Positions 7,984 through 16,620 of a stretch of 16,769 nucleotides of DNA are shown here, in pieces. The notes under the pieces are model-generated. The model was not told where the DNA came from and searched no databases. It was given only the letters and a program-made list of their open reading frames with translations. Source of the stretch: JBDKJS01 sp039806065 (GTDB lineage Bacteria > Bacteroidota > Bacteroidia > AKYH767-A > 2013-40CM-41-45). The stretch is from assembly GCA_039806065.1 (NCBI GenBank), contig JBDKJS010000175.1:1-16769 (forward strand), written 5' to 3'. Made by a program: the position numbers and the translations under genes. Each line of letters opens with the position of its first letter. Position 1 is the stretch's first letter.

Positions 7984-8670
7984 ATGAAAAAAGAAATCAT
8001 CGCCCTCGTATTTTTAATTGGATGTTTAACAACATTTACTAAGCAAAATCTTAAAGGGCAAACAGGGTCGATAAGCGTAATTAGCATGGCTGGGGTTGAT
8101 ACAGTGTTAGCTGATTCAATTATACCAATCAATATAATCATTCAAAACAGTGATCCATCCTTTGCCTATACAGGATCTATCACCGTATTGGCAGGTAATA
8201 GCAATACAGGTCAGTTCTTGATTGATACATTATATTCAGATACCACCCTACAATACATTCAACCAAACTTAGGCAATTCAAACATTGGCACCAACCATAC
8301 ATTCAGAACTACGACCTATGCCAATGGCGATAACATTGTGGTGGTATGGCCAATATTAAATCCTACTCTAAATTTCACTACTGATACCACCACCTTTAAT
8401 ATGCACATAGTGTATCCTAATACGGTTGCAGAACTAGAGAAACATGGAATTAAAATTTATCCTAATCCATTGCGTGATAAATTGACCATAAAGCCAAAGC
8501 CAGATATTACAATTAATCAAGTAAGAATATTTGATGCTGCAGGCCGTCAAATGATCGAAAGTCAAAATTCATTTGATTTAGATGTATCCACACTACCCAA
8601 AGGCACCTATTTACTTTTCATTAGCACTAAAAATGGGAAAAACTACTCCAGCATAGTAGTAAAAGAATAA
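7984..8670 (+). CDS. Small secreted protein with T9SS type A sorting domain
   Basis: 228 residues from the ATG at 7984. It starts with a hydrophobic export signal (MKKEIIALVFLIGCLTTF). Residues about 25-145 are Thr/Asn/Ile-rich and beta-strand-like, resembling an Ig-like or adhesin module; I recognise no specific family. From about residue 157 to the end is a classic Por-secretion (T9SS type A) C-terminal tail: IKIYPNPLRDKLTIK, then VRIFDAAGRQM, LDVSTLPKGTYLLFIS and a terminal SIVVKE. Known T9SS biology predicts transport across the outer membrane with tail cleavage and surface attachment or release. LIGC at residues 11-14 also fits a lipobox. A near-match to the -7 element (TATATTTA, 7927-7934) lies upstream. 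It is 51 bases before ispG but unrelated to it in function. Confidence 0.9.
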   Translation: MKKEIIALVFLIGCLTTFTKQNLKGQTGSISVISMAGVDTVLADSIIPINIIIQNSDPSFAYTGSITVLAGNSNTGQFLIDTLYSDTTLQYIQPNLGNSNIGTNHTFRTTTYANGDNIVVVWPILNPTLNFTTDTTTFNMHIVYPNTVAELEKHGIKIYPNPLRDKLTIKPKPDITINQVRIFDAAGRQMIESQNSFDLDVSTLPKGTYLLFISTKNGKNYSSIVVKE

Positions 8671-8691
8671 GGGAAGTTAACCTTTGAAGCT

Positions 8692-8699
8692 TATCTTTG
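8692..8699 (+). promoter_or_regulatory. Putative -7 promoter element (TATCTTTG) of ispG
   Basis: TATCTTTG matches the Bacteroidota -7 consensus TAnnTTTG exactly and lies 22 bases before the ispG ATG, in the 51-base gap after the T9SS gene. No good -33 TTG was seen at the usual distance. It suggests that ispG has its own promoter and does not depend only on read-through. Confidence 0.45.
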
Positions 8700-8721
8700 T
8701 TTTTTATTATCAAAAATAAGC

Positions 8722-10668
8722 ATGATGTTATTAGAAGGAAGCTATTGTAACAGCCTATATCATTACAGCCGTTTGAAGACCATTGCCGTTAAGGTGGGCG
8801 ATATTGCAATTGGAGGAAATAATCCAATTCGTATTCAATCAATGACCACAACCGACACTATGAATACTGAGGCTACTGTAGCTCAAAGTATAAGAATGAT
8901 AGAAGCTGGTTGTGAATTGGTGAGAATAACCGCCCCTAGCATTAACGAAGCCCGTAATTTAGAAAACATTAAAAGCTCACTTCGTAAGAAAGGCTACCAT
9001 ACGCCAATCATAGCAGATATCCATTTTACGCCAAACGCTGCTGAGATGGCAGCAAGATTGGTTGAAAAAGTGCGTATCAATCCTGGTAATTTTGCTGATA
9101 AAAAAAAGTTTGAAACGATAAGTTATAATGATGAAAGCTATCTAGCAGAGCTAAGCAGAATAAGAGATCGGTTTATACCACTTATAAAAATTTGTAAAGA
9201 GTATGGAACCGCTATGCGTATTGGAACCAATCATGGCTCATTGAGTGATAGAATATTGAGTCGTTATGGCGACACACCAACAGGAATGGTAGAATCTGCT
9301 CTAGAATTTTTAAGAATCTGTAAGGATGAAAACTACCATCAAATAGTTCTCTCAATGAAAGCTAGTAATGCACAAGTAATGGTGCAAGCTTATAGGCTAT
9401 TAATTAAGCGAATGCAAGAAGAGGAAATGTATTATCCACTTCACTTAGGAGTGACAGAGGCGGGTGATGGAGAAGATGGAAGGATCAAATCAGCGGCCGG
9501 AATCGGTACGTTGTTAGAAGATGGCATTGGCGATACGGTAAGAGTTTCACTAACTGAGGATCCTGAATTTGAAATACCTGTGGCTAAAGCTTTGGTGGCA
9601 CGCTATCAAAAAAGACAATTAGATAATGATGTAATTATTCAGCCATCGAAAATTAACTATAACCCATTTGAATACAAACGCAATACTACCACTTCCATTA
9701 CCAATATTGGAGGTAAACAGGTACCTAGAGTGATTGCAGATTATAGTAAGAAGGAATCAATCAATCAGGCATCTCTATTTGGCATAGGTTATCAATATAG
9801 CATTTCGCTTGATAAGTGGCACATACAAGATCAGGCAGCAGATTTTATTTACACTGGTAAGTCTTGTATTAATTTTGCACTTCCTGGCACATTGAGTGTT
9901 ATACAAGATAGTGCATTTTGGAACCACGAATTAGAGCGGCATTATCCGCTATTCACTCTTAAGGAATTTATCTCTGCAAACAAGATATCTGAGACAATAA
10001 ATTTTATTGGCATCGGCCTTGAAGAAATTCCAGATCTAAAGAATATTGAAAAGTCAAATTTTGAAAAAGTAGTTTTTGTGCTTAGTACTAACCATTCTCA
10101 TGGTATGGCCTGTCAAAGAAGTGGATTTAATTTACTTGCTGAAATTGGTTATCAAAATCCCCTCATTATTAGAAGAAGCTATAACGATGAAATAGCCGAA
10201 GCCATACAATTATACGCTACAACAGACGTGGGTGCACTGCTTCTTGATGGTTTTGGCGATGGAGTATGGATTACCGGGAATGATCAAATTAATTTTAAGG
10301 ATATAAACAGCTTGAGTTTTGGAATTTTGCAAGCTACCAGAACTAGAATTTCAAAAACAGAATATATAAGTTGCCCAAGTTGTGGTCGCACTTTATTTGA
10401 TCTTCAAGAGACAACAGCAAAAATTAGAAGTGTAACCGATCACCTAAAAGGAGTTAAAATCGGAATAATGGGATGTATTGTAAACGGGCCTGGAGAGATG
10501 GCTGATGCGGATTATGGTTATGTGGGTACAGGACCAGGAAAGATCACCCTTTACAAAGGGAAAGAGGTAGTAGCCAGAAATATTGATGAAACACGGGCAG
10601 TGGCTTCACTCATAGCGTTGATAAAGACACATGGTGATTGGGTAGATAAAGCTGAAATACTAAATTGA
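8722..10668 (+). CDS. ispG: 4-hydroxy-3-methylbut-2-enyl diphosphate synthase IspG (GcpE), long Bacteroidota form
   Basis: 648 residues. It converts 2-C-methyl-D-erythritol 2,4-cyclodiphosphate to HMBPP in the MEP isoprenoid pathway with a [4Fe-4S] cluster. The N-terminal TIM barrel (about 15-297) opens with GGNNPIRIQSMTTTDTMNTE and includes GVTEAGDGEDGRIKSAAGIG. The C-terminal reductase-like domain (about 545-648) holds the three cluster cysteines C551 and C554 (SCPSCGRTLF) and C585 (GIMGCIVNGPGE), with E592 of GPGE as the usual fourth ligand. Between them lies an insert of about 250 residues (about 298-545), the extra domain known from plants, Chlamydiae and Bacteroidota; E. coli IspG is about 370 residues. 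The start could be 8722 or the adjacent ATG at 8725. All catalytic motifs are intact. A stem-loop follows the gene. Confidence 0.97.
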   Translation: MMLLEGSYCNSLYHYSRLKTIAVKVGDIAIGGNNPIRIQSMTTTDTMNTEATVAQSIRMIEAGCELVRITAPSINEARNLENIKSSLRKKGYHTPIIADIHFTPNAAEMAARLVEKVRINPGNFADKKKFETISYNDESYLAELSRIRDRFIPLIKICKEYGTAMRIGTNHGSLSDRILSRYGDTPTGMVESALEFLRICKDENYHQIVLSMKASNAQVMVQAYRLLIKRMQEEEMYYPLHLGVTEAGDGEDGRIKSAAGIGTLLEDGIGDTVRVSLTEDPEFEIPVAKALVARYQKRQLDNDVIIQPSKINYNPFEYKRNTTTSITNIGGKQVPRVIADYSKKESINQASLFGIGYQYSISLDKWHIQDQAADFIYTGKSCINFALPGTLSVIQDSAFWNHELERHYPLFTLKEFISANKISETINFIGIGLEEIPDLKNIEKSNFEKVVFVLSTNHSHGMACQRSGFNLLAEIGYQNPLIIRRSYNDEIAEAIQLYATTDVGALLLDGFGDGVWITGNDQINFKDINSLSFGILQATRTRISKTEYISCPSCGRTLFDLQETTAKIRSVTDHLKGVKIGIMGCIVNGPGEMADADYGYVGTGPGKITLYKGKEVVARNIDETRAVASLIALIKTHGDWVDKAEILN

Positions 10669-10685
10669 AAAATAGACAAAAAAGC

Positions 10686-10726
10686 AAAGGGAAAACAATC
10701 AATTTTTGTGTTCATGTTTTCCCTTT
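10686..10726. terminator. Bidirectional intrinsic terminator between ispG and the PKD gene
   Basis: AAAGGGAAAACA (10686-10697) and TGTTTTCCCTTT (10715-10726) form a perfect 12-bp stem with a 17-base loop, 17 bases after the ispG stop. An outer AAGC/GCTT pair can extend it across a 6-base bulge. On the minus strand the stem is followed by GCTTTTTTG, a good T tract, so it should also stop transcripts from the convergent PKD gene. On the plus strand the tail TTACTTTG is weaker. Confidence 0.65.
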
Positions 10727-10737
10727 TACTTTGCTTC

Positions 10738-10756
10738 GATTGGCAGAACGCCAATC
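10738..10756. repeat. Perfect 7-bp hairpin in the ispG/PKD spacer
   Basis: GATTGGC (10738-10744), loop AGAAC, GCCAATC (10750-10756). It has no T tract on either side, so it is not a typical terminator. It lies at one end of a roughly 90-base stretch (to 10827) that holds no gene and whose other end carries CCCCTAAAAGGG (10811-10822), itself nearly palindromic. The stretch may be a small dispersed repeat. Confidence 0.4.
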
Positions 10757-10827
10757 ACTAAATCTAACGAGAACTGGGACAAAAGTAGGATATAGCAAGT
10801 GGCTTACAATCCCCTAAAAGGGTGATA

Positions 10828-13800
10828 TTATTGTTCTGGAAAAGATATATTTGATTTATCACCTTCTATTTTTTTAATTATTTGCCAGTTTCCAAATTCA
10901 TCCAATCTTTCTATTAGGTAATAATCCACGCCATCATTCCAACCTTGGTAGGGTTTCCATTTTAGGTGTACCATTCTATCTTGATCCATAAGGCCATCCA
11001 AAACCACACTTGATGTTTCGGTACTTAAATCTTGTTGAACATCGCAATTATTGCGTGCTAATATTTTATAAAAATATTGTTGATGATGCGTGTCTACATC
11101 ATAATCAACCAGGTATGTTTGCGATGCCGGTACTGTGGTAAAATATTTAAATACAGTATTGTCGCCACTTTTATAAACATCATATTGTACAATGCTCGCA
11201 GGTCTTACAGTAGGTTCCATCCATTCTGTAAGTATAAATTCATCATTCACCACTGTAGATCTCACCGTAAAGGCAACCTGCCCATCTAACAAATCTTCAA
11301 TTCTCCACTGAGCGGTATCTGAATCGGAGGTATAGATGTTGCCACATATGTCCCTAGCCACTATTTTGTAAGAATAATAAATTGGACAAGTGATGGTGGA
11401 ATCTAAGTAGTTTCCAGTTCCAGGTGTTATGGTAGAAAGGTAATCCCAATTGGTTTGCGATTCAGGTTTTCGATAGATATCATAACTAGAAATGTTGCAC
11501 CCACCATATTCATTCCAACTTACAGCAATGGCTTGCCCCTGACGGGCAGTGGCGATATTCATGGTATTGTGTGCAGCATTAGCATCAATAGGTAATCTAA
11601 AATTGCAAACATCGCCAGCTTGCAGTGTGTAATAATAGACCCGATCTAAGGTGGATACCAAAGTATCAATAAAAGTAGGTACTATGCCAAATCCAGAATT
11701 GCTAGGATTGGTATCATTGAAGACTAATTGCCAAGTAAGGTTTACATCATCATGACGCCATAAATAATAAGCCCCCAGATCTACGGCAGCATTTGGTTCC
11801 CAGTTTATTTCTATAGCATTATTATTAAGAACGGTAACATTATAAATGTTGGTTTGATTTGGGGCTATAGTGTCCCTAACTAATAGCGCATTTATCAAAC
11901 TCAAAGTATCGGCACATCCATTAGGTGAAATTATTTGTAAGGTTACGTCATAAATTCCGGGATTGGAAAAAGTCATACTTGCGGCAATGGTATGGAGGGT
12001 ATCAAAGCTGGTAATCCAAGTGTAAACGGATCCACTATCTGCAATGGAAGAATCAAGAAACTGAACCACAGTGGGGGGACAAACTTGCGCATTACTCAAT
12101 GTAAAATTAGCCTCTGGAGTATTAAAAACTTTAATAGAAGTGGATGAGAAGGAAGTATCTCTACAACCATATTGATTTATGGCTACAATAAATGGAGTAA
12201 AAATCCCTGCGGTTAAATAATGATGAGTTGGCTGTACAAAATTTGAAATACCTCCATCGCCAAAATTCCAATACAAAGTGTCAAATCCTATGCTGAGATT
12301 AGTAAATTGTACAGGGTATGGTTGGCAACCAGCCGAATCGCTATACAAAAAACCTGCAATGGGTGTTGGTCTTACAACAAGTGGTTGAGGGAGTTGATAA
12401 AACCCAACGCATCCAGCAGCATCCGTTGCAATGAGGGTAACTGTATAGGTCCCAGTATCCTGATATGTATGATTGGTGTGTTGGGTAGTAGCTGTAAATC
12501 CATCACCAAAGTTCCATTGATAGCTAACAGCACCAAAAGTATAATTTTGAAAATGCACACTAACTGGTGCACAACCAGTAGTAGTACTTGCATTAAAATG
12601 TGGTACAGGCCCCTGCACTCTAATAAATTGAAACATGGTAAGTGTGTCGGTACATCCATTGTCTGAAACCACCACCAATGAAACAGTGTACCATCCTGGA
12701 TAATTATAAACTTTTACCGGATTTTCTACTGTGGAATAGGTACTGTCACCAAAATCCCAGAAATAACTTATTGCATCGACAGATTGGTTGTTGAAATTTA
12801 CAATCATTGGAGCACATGATACTTGTGTATTAGCACTAAAGGCAGCAAGCGGATCTCTTACTATTACTTTAGACACTTGCATTATGGTATCAGTGCATGA
12901 TCCTAATACCGTATCAGCGCTTACAATTAGTGTAACAGTGTAATCACCACGTTGAGTATAAGTGTGATTAGGATGTTGGGCAGTGCTAGTAGTTCCATCC
13001 CCAAAGTCCCACAGCCACAATTGAGCTAAACTACTATTATCCGTAAAACTTATTGTATAAGGTACACAACCGCTGAAAGAGGCAGTATCCATAGCAGCCT
13101 CTAGCACATTAAAACCTTGTAATCGCAATGTATCCCTGCATCCATTTATATCAACAATGCTTAGTGAAATTGGATTTAACGGAGGCGAGCTATAAGTATA
13201 AACCGGATTTTGTATATTACTAGTATCGCCATTACCAAAATCCCAATGCCAACTTAAAGGTGTGATACTACTATCGGTAAATGTTACGGTAACAGGATTG
13301 CACAAACTATTGGTAACAAAATTAAAATTAGCAATTGCGCTATCCACTTTTATATAATCTACTAAAGTGATCGAATTAAAACAAACCCCTCTATAGACAG
13401 TAAGTGTTACATCATATTCCCCAGCATTAAAATATGTATTAAAGGGATTAATGGCAGTACTCGCACCGCCATCTCCAAACTCCCAAAAATAGGCATCGGC
13501 ATTAGTAGAAGTATTTAAATAATCTACACTTAGCCTGTTACAAGCCCTTGTAGTTCCAGTAGCATAGAAGTTAGCCACGGGATAGTAAACTGTAATAGGA
13601 GTAGGCATTGGAAAAGTTTGCGTACATCCACTCACATCTGTGATAGTAAGAGTAACTTGGTAAATTCCTTCATTTGCATACAAATGAGTGGGATTCGGAA
13701 GATTGGATGAATTGCCATCACCAAAATCCCATGTATAGTTTTGATAGCCTACTAAACTTGAAGAAAAAGAAATTGAATCATATCCACATATTTCAGTTTC

Positions 13801-16620
13801 ACTAGCTAGAGTGGCAGCTATTGCAGTGGTAAAGATCCCTGATGAAATGGAAGCGCTACATCCATTAGTATCACTTGCAGTAAGAGTAATTAAATAATTT
13901 GATTGAGCACTTCCATAAGTGTGAATTGGGTTGTAGATATTAGATGTATCACCATCACCAAAATTCCAATGATAGCTATTAGCTCCAATTGTGTTATTTT
14001 GAAATTGTACAATTGTATTACTACAGGCCGCAGTTTGAGTGTAACTGAATGATGGAATAGGCCCATTTACCAATACTAAGCTATCATAGTAATGCACAGT
14101 TGATACTCCAGCGGCTGACCAAGTGGTAAGTGTAATATGATACAGTCCTGGATTGTAAAAAGTATAGTTGGGATACCTTGAATTACTAGAGTCTCCGTTA
14201 CCAAAATCCCAATGCCAAGCTACCGCATTGCTAATGCTATTCGCTAAAGAAAAAGTAATATTCAAAGGGGCACAACCTGTAATTTGAGGAGGGATTGGTG
14301 ATCCACCGTTACCAATTGGGGTAGTATCTGGCGGTTGAAAATTATAACCTGAAGGTGGTGTTACAGTGAGTGTACATTGCGGATTTGCAATGGTTAAGGT
14401 TACATTGTAGGGCCCCGGTGAAAGGTAGGTGTGAAGCGGATCTTCTGAATTACTATTTCCACCATCGCCAAAATTCCAAAACCAAGAGGTTGCTCCCACA
14501 CTATTAGCATAAAATTGTACATCTACCGGAAAAACAGTATCCAAAGGCACACCATAAAAACTAGCACCAAATGGTGGATAATAAATTCCATTACTTTGAG
14601 AAGTTATAGCGCTACAGCCAAATGCATCTGTTACTGTTAAAGTAACACTATGATAACCACCACAGGTAAAGATATGAGTTGGATTTTGGAGAGATGAAGT
14701 TTGACCATTTCCAAAATTCCATAGCCAACTTACAGCATTTGTCGATGAATCTGTGAACCATGCAGTAAAAGGAGGACATTGATTTTGAGTGAAATTAAAA
14801 TTTGCCGATACTCCATGTATGTGGTAGGTAGCAAAAGTGTCTATGGTATTAATACATCCACCCCCATTTGTAGTAGTAGTCAATGAAACAATGTAGTAAC
14901 CAGGATAGGCATAGGTATGTAAGGGATGTTGTAAATTCGATGTATTTCCATCACCAAAATCCCATAACCACGAAATGGCACCAAGTGTATTGTCGCCAAA
15001 CTGTGCTAAGTAAGGAGCACAACCATGAACTGTTGGAGGAGGCGTGTAACCACTTGAATTATTATTTAAAACAATGTATGCAGGTTTAATTAAAGTATCA
15101 CTACATCCTATGCTATCGGTAGCAATAAGTGTAACATCATAAATACCTATGTTATTATAAACATGCGAAGGGGACAAACCCAATCCATTTGTTCCATCTC
15201 CATAAATCCAGGTATAACTTAATGATTGCCCATAGGAATTATTTGAAAAGTTAACATTCATCGGTGGACAACCTACTCTAGGAGTAGCATTGAACAAGGC
15301 TCTTACGTCATGTACATTTACTGCTTCGTTTATGGCCTTAGCTGATCTACAACCGTATTGATCTAAGAGCGTAAGTGTTACCGTAAAATCTCCAGCTACA
15401 TTATAAGTTTTTAAGGGATTTATTTGCGATGAAGTAGTTCCATCACCAAAATTCCAATGCACTTGGGTGTAACCAGACCCAAGGTTTGAAAATTGAATAG
15501 GCAATGGTGCACATCCTATGGTATCGCTTAATAAGAAATCTACGAATGGCTTTTCACCAACATGAATAAAATTATTGTACCGTATGGTATCAGTACATCC
15601 AGTTGGGAGTGTAATGATGCAACTAACATTGTACACCCCACTACCTAAATAAGTATTTACTGGCGATTGTAATGAAGAGGTATTGCCATCACCAAAATCC
15701 CAGAAATATGTTCCATTAAAAGGAATATCAAAACTTACTGTGAATGGAGAACAGCCTGTATCAGCATTACTGGTAAAATATCCCCACCCACTTTGATTGA
15801 TCACTATTGGCTGGGGTAAGAAAAAAGTATCAGAACACCCAAAAGTGTTGTTAACAATACACATTACATTATAAGTTCCAGTTGCAGGAAATATATGTGA
15901 AGGTGTAAGTGCACTGCTAGTAGTTCCATCGCCAAAATGCCAAGTACATGAGGCTACATTCGAAGCATTAAGAATAAAATTAAATGGAGCGCCTTGATTG
16001 CAAGGAGACCCACCATTTACACTAATGAATCCAGTGGGTTTAGGATTTATAGTTATGTATTGCTGTCTTACTTTAGTATCAAAGCACCCTCCAGGTCCAG
16101 TGGCTATTAATGTAACATTAAACTGCCCAGCGTTTTGATAAGTATGTGTTGGGTTAGAGAGTGTGCTAGTCTGCCCATCGCCAAAATCCCAAAAATAAGT
16201 AGTAGCACCAGAACTATTATTGTTGAAAGAAATCGAGTTCTGTTCCATACATGCTTGAAGTGGAGCTGCAGTGTAATCAGCTATAGGAAAAGCATAAACT
16301 TGAATGTAATTGGAAACAACTATAGTGTCGCTTTGACCAAAGTTATCATAAGCTATTAGTTTAATAGTGTAAAAACCTGGTAGGGTATACACATTAGCAG
16401 GATTGGCTGTTGTGGAAGTATTTCCATTTCCAAGATCCCAAAAATAGGAAGTGGATCCGGTAGAAGTATTGGTAAAATTAACAGCCATTGGCAAACATCC
16501 CGTTCGGGGTGTTGCCGTAAAAGAAGCCACTGGTGCCGCCTTTATTAAATTTGCACCAAAAATTGATGCAATTATAAATGGCAACCATGACTTAAAAATG
16601 GTATGAAGCTGCGATTTCAA
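10828..16620 (-). CDS. Giant exported PKD-repeat / fibronectin III protein, C-terminally truncated
   Basis: 1930 residues. The frame opens at TTG (16618-16620): an in-frame TAA lies a few codons upstream and the next in-frame ATG is near residue 44, beyond the signal peptide (basic N-terminus, then WLPFIIASIFGANLIKA). Residues about 29-1583 form 19 PKD domains of about 82 residues; most share W-x-FG[DN]G and end in G-x-Y-x-VTL. Residues about 1585-1875 form three fibronectin III domains, and a fourth begins near 1876 but stops after about 55 residues (ERLDEFGNWQIIKKIEG, then SFPEQ and TAA). PKD proteins of this kind are large surface adhesins or gliding-associated proteins in Bacteroidota, normally with a T9SS type A or B (CHU_C) tail. 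None is present here, so the gene looks truncated and its export to the surface is doubtful. It is convergent with ispG. Confidence 0.9.
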   Translation of the reverse strand: MKSQLHTIFKSWLPFIIASIFGANLIKAAPVASFTATPRTGCLPMAVNFTNTSTGSTSYFWDLGNGNTSTTANPANVYTLPGFYTIKLIAYDNFGQSDTIVVSNYIQVYAFPIADYTAAPLQACMEQNSISFNNNSSGATTYFWDFGDGQTSTLSNPTHTYQNAGQFNVTLIATGPGGCFDTKVRQQYITINPKPTGFISVNGGSPCNQGAPFNFILNASNVASCTWHFGDGTTSSALTPSHIFPATGTYNVMCIVNNTFGCSDTFFLPQPIVINQSGWGYFTSNADTGCSPFTVSFDIPFNGTYFWDFGDGNTSSLQSPVNTYLGSGVYNVSCIITLPTGCTDTIRYNNFIHVGEKPFVDFLLSDTIGCAPLPIQFSNLGSGYTQVHWNFGDGTTSSQINPLKTYNVAGDFTVTLTLLDQYGCRSAKAINEAVNVHDVRALFNATPRVGCPPMNVNFSNNSYGQSLSYTWIYGDGTNGLGLSPSHVYNNIGIYDVTLIATDSIGCSDTLIKPAYIVLNNNSSGYTPPPTVHGCAPYLAQFGDNTLGAISWLWDFGDGNTSNLQHPLHTYAYPGYYIVSLTTTTNGGGCINTIDTFATYHIHGVSANFNFTQNQCPPFTAWFTDSSTNAVSWLWNFGNGQTSSLQNPTHIFTCGGYHSVTLTVTDAFGCSAITSQSNGIYYPPFGASFYGVPLDTVFPVDVQFYANSVGATSWFWNFGDGGNSNSEDPLHTYLSPGPYNVTLTIANPQCTLTVTPPSGYNFQPPDTTPIGNGGSPIPPQITGCAPLNITFSLANSISNAVAWHWDFGNGDSSNSRYPNYTFYNPGLYHITLTTWSAAGVSTVHYYDSLVLVNGPIPSFSYTQTAACSNTIVQFQNNTIGANSYHWNFGDGDTSNIYNPIHTYGSAQSNYLITLTASDTNGCSASISSGIFTTAIAATLASETEICGYDSISFSSSLVGYQNYTWDFGDGNSSNLPNPTHLYANEGIYQVTLTITDVSGCTQTFPMPTPITVYYPVANFYATGTTRACNRLSVDYLNTSTNADAYFWEFGDGGASTAINPFNTYFNAGEYDVTLTVYRGVCFNSITLVDYIKVDSAIANFNFVTNSLCNPVTVTFTDSSITPLSWHWDFGNGDTSNIQNPVYTYSSPPLNPISLSIVDINGCRDTLRLQGFNVLEAAMDTASFSGCVPYTISFTDNSSLAQLWLWDFGDGTTSTAQHPNHTYTQRGDYTVTLIVSADTVLGSCTDTIMQVSKVIVRDPLAAFSANTQVSCAPMIVNFNNQSVDAISYFWDFGDSTYSTVENPVKVYNYPGWYTVSLVVVSDNGCTDTLTMFQFIRVQGPVPHFNASTTTGCAPVSVHFQNYTFGAVSYQWNFGDGFTATTQHTNHTYQDTGTYTVTLIATDAAGCVGFYQLPQPLVVRPTPIAGFLYSDSAGCQPYPVQFTNLSIGFDTLYWNFGDGGISNFVQPTHHYLTAGIFTPFIVAINQYGCRDTSFSSTSIKVFNTPEANFTLSNAQVCPPTVVQFLDSSIADSGSVYTWITSFDTLHTIAASMTFSNPGIYDVTLQIISPNGCADTLSLINALLVRDTIAPNQTNIYNVTVLNNNAIEINWEPNAAVDLGAYYLWRHDDVNLTWQLVFNDTNPSNSGFGIVPTFIDTLVSTLDRVYYYTLQAGDVCNFRLPIDANAAHNTMNIATARQGQAIAVSWNEYGGCNISSYDIYRKPESQTNWDYLSTITPGTGNYLDSTITCPIYYSYKIVARDICGNIYTSDSDTAQWRIEDLLDGQVAFTVRSTVVNDEFILTEWMEPTVRPASIVQYDVYKSGDNTVFKYFTTVPASQTYLVDYDVDTHHQQYFYKILARNNCDVQQDLSTETSSVVLDGLMDQDRMVHLKWKPYQGWNDGVDYYLIERLDEFGNWQIIKKIEGDKSNISFPEQ
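10831..11868 (-). other. Fibronectin type III region (three whole domains and one broken)
   Basis: Approximate residues: Fn3-1 1585-1688 (INWEPNAAVDLGAYYLWRHD, closing YYYTLQAGD); Fn3-2 1689-1773 (VSWNEYGGCNISSYDIYRK, closing YSYKIVARD); Fn3-3 1774-1874 (LTEWMEPTVRPASIVQYDVY, closing YFYKILARN); Fn3-4 1875-1930 (LKWKPYQGWNDGVDYYLIER), which lacks the closing Y-x-Y-[KRT]-[IVL] strand that the other three share. The missing strand is the evidence that the fourth domain is cut. Confidence 0.75.
11870..16535 (-). repeat. Tandem array of 19 PKD domains (period about 240 bases)
   Basis: The W-x-FGDG motif recurs, from the N-terminus, near plus-strand positions 16430, 16185, 15935, 15695, 15450, 15204, 14958, 14716, 14472, 14206, 13962, 13726, 13479, 13238, 13005, 12756, 12510, 12264 and (degenerate, YTWITSFDTLH) 12013. 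Most units carry a Cys near the start (GC-x-P) and another near the end (GC-x-DT), a likely disulfide within each domain. At DNA level, short blocks such as CCAAAATCCCAATGCCAA recur (13235 and 14201 regions). A Pro/Gly-rich linker (PPSGYNFQPPDTTPIGNGG) separates units 9 and 10. PKD folds are Ig-like beta-sandwiches used as extracellular spacers. Confidence 0.9.

Noticed and set aside
10551..10754. 67-codon minus-strand frame over the ispG end and spacer
   Set aside because: Antisense to the conserved IspG C-terminus and runs through the terminator stem-loop.
10828..10900. Simple one-base frameshift at the A7 run near 10870 as the cause of the PKD truncation
   Set aside because: Adding or removing one A there creates an immediate stop (TAG or TGA) in the new frame, so a homopolymer error at that run does not restore a longer protein.
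12307..12666. 119-codon plus-strand frame and the 95-codon minus-strand frame at 12372-12659
   Set aside because: Both are alternative-frame shadows within the PKD gene, with Cys/Trp-rich or low-complexity content and no start context.
11870..16535. Regularly spaced short repeats (CCAAAATCCCA and similar) that could suggest a CRISPR or satellite array
   Set aside because: They are the coding sequence of the W-x-FGDG motif in each PKD domain, at a period of about 240 bases and in one continuous reading frame.
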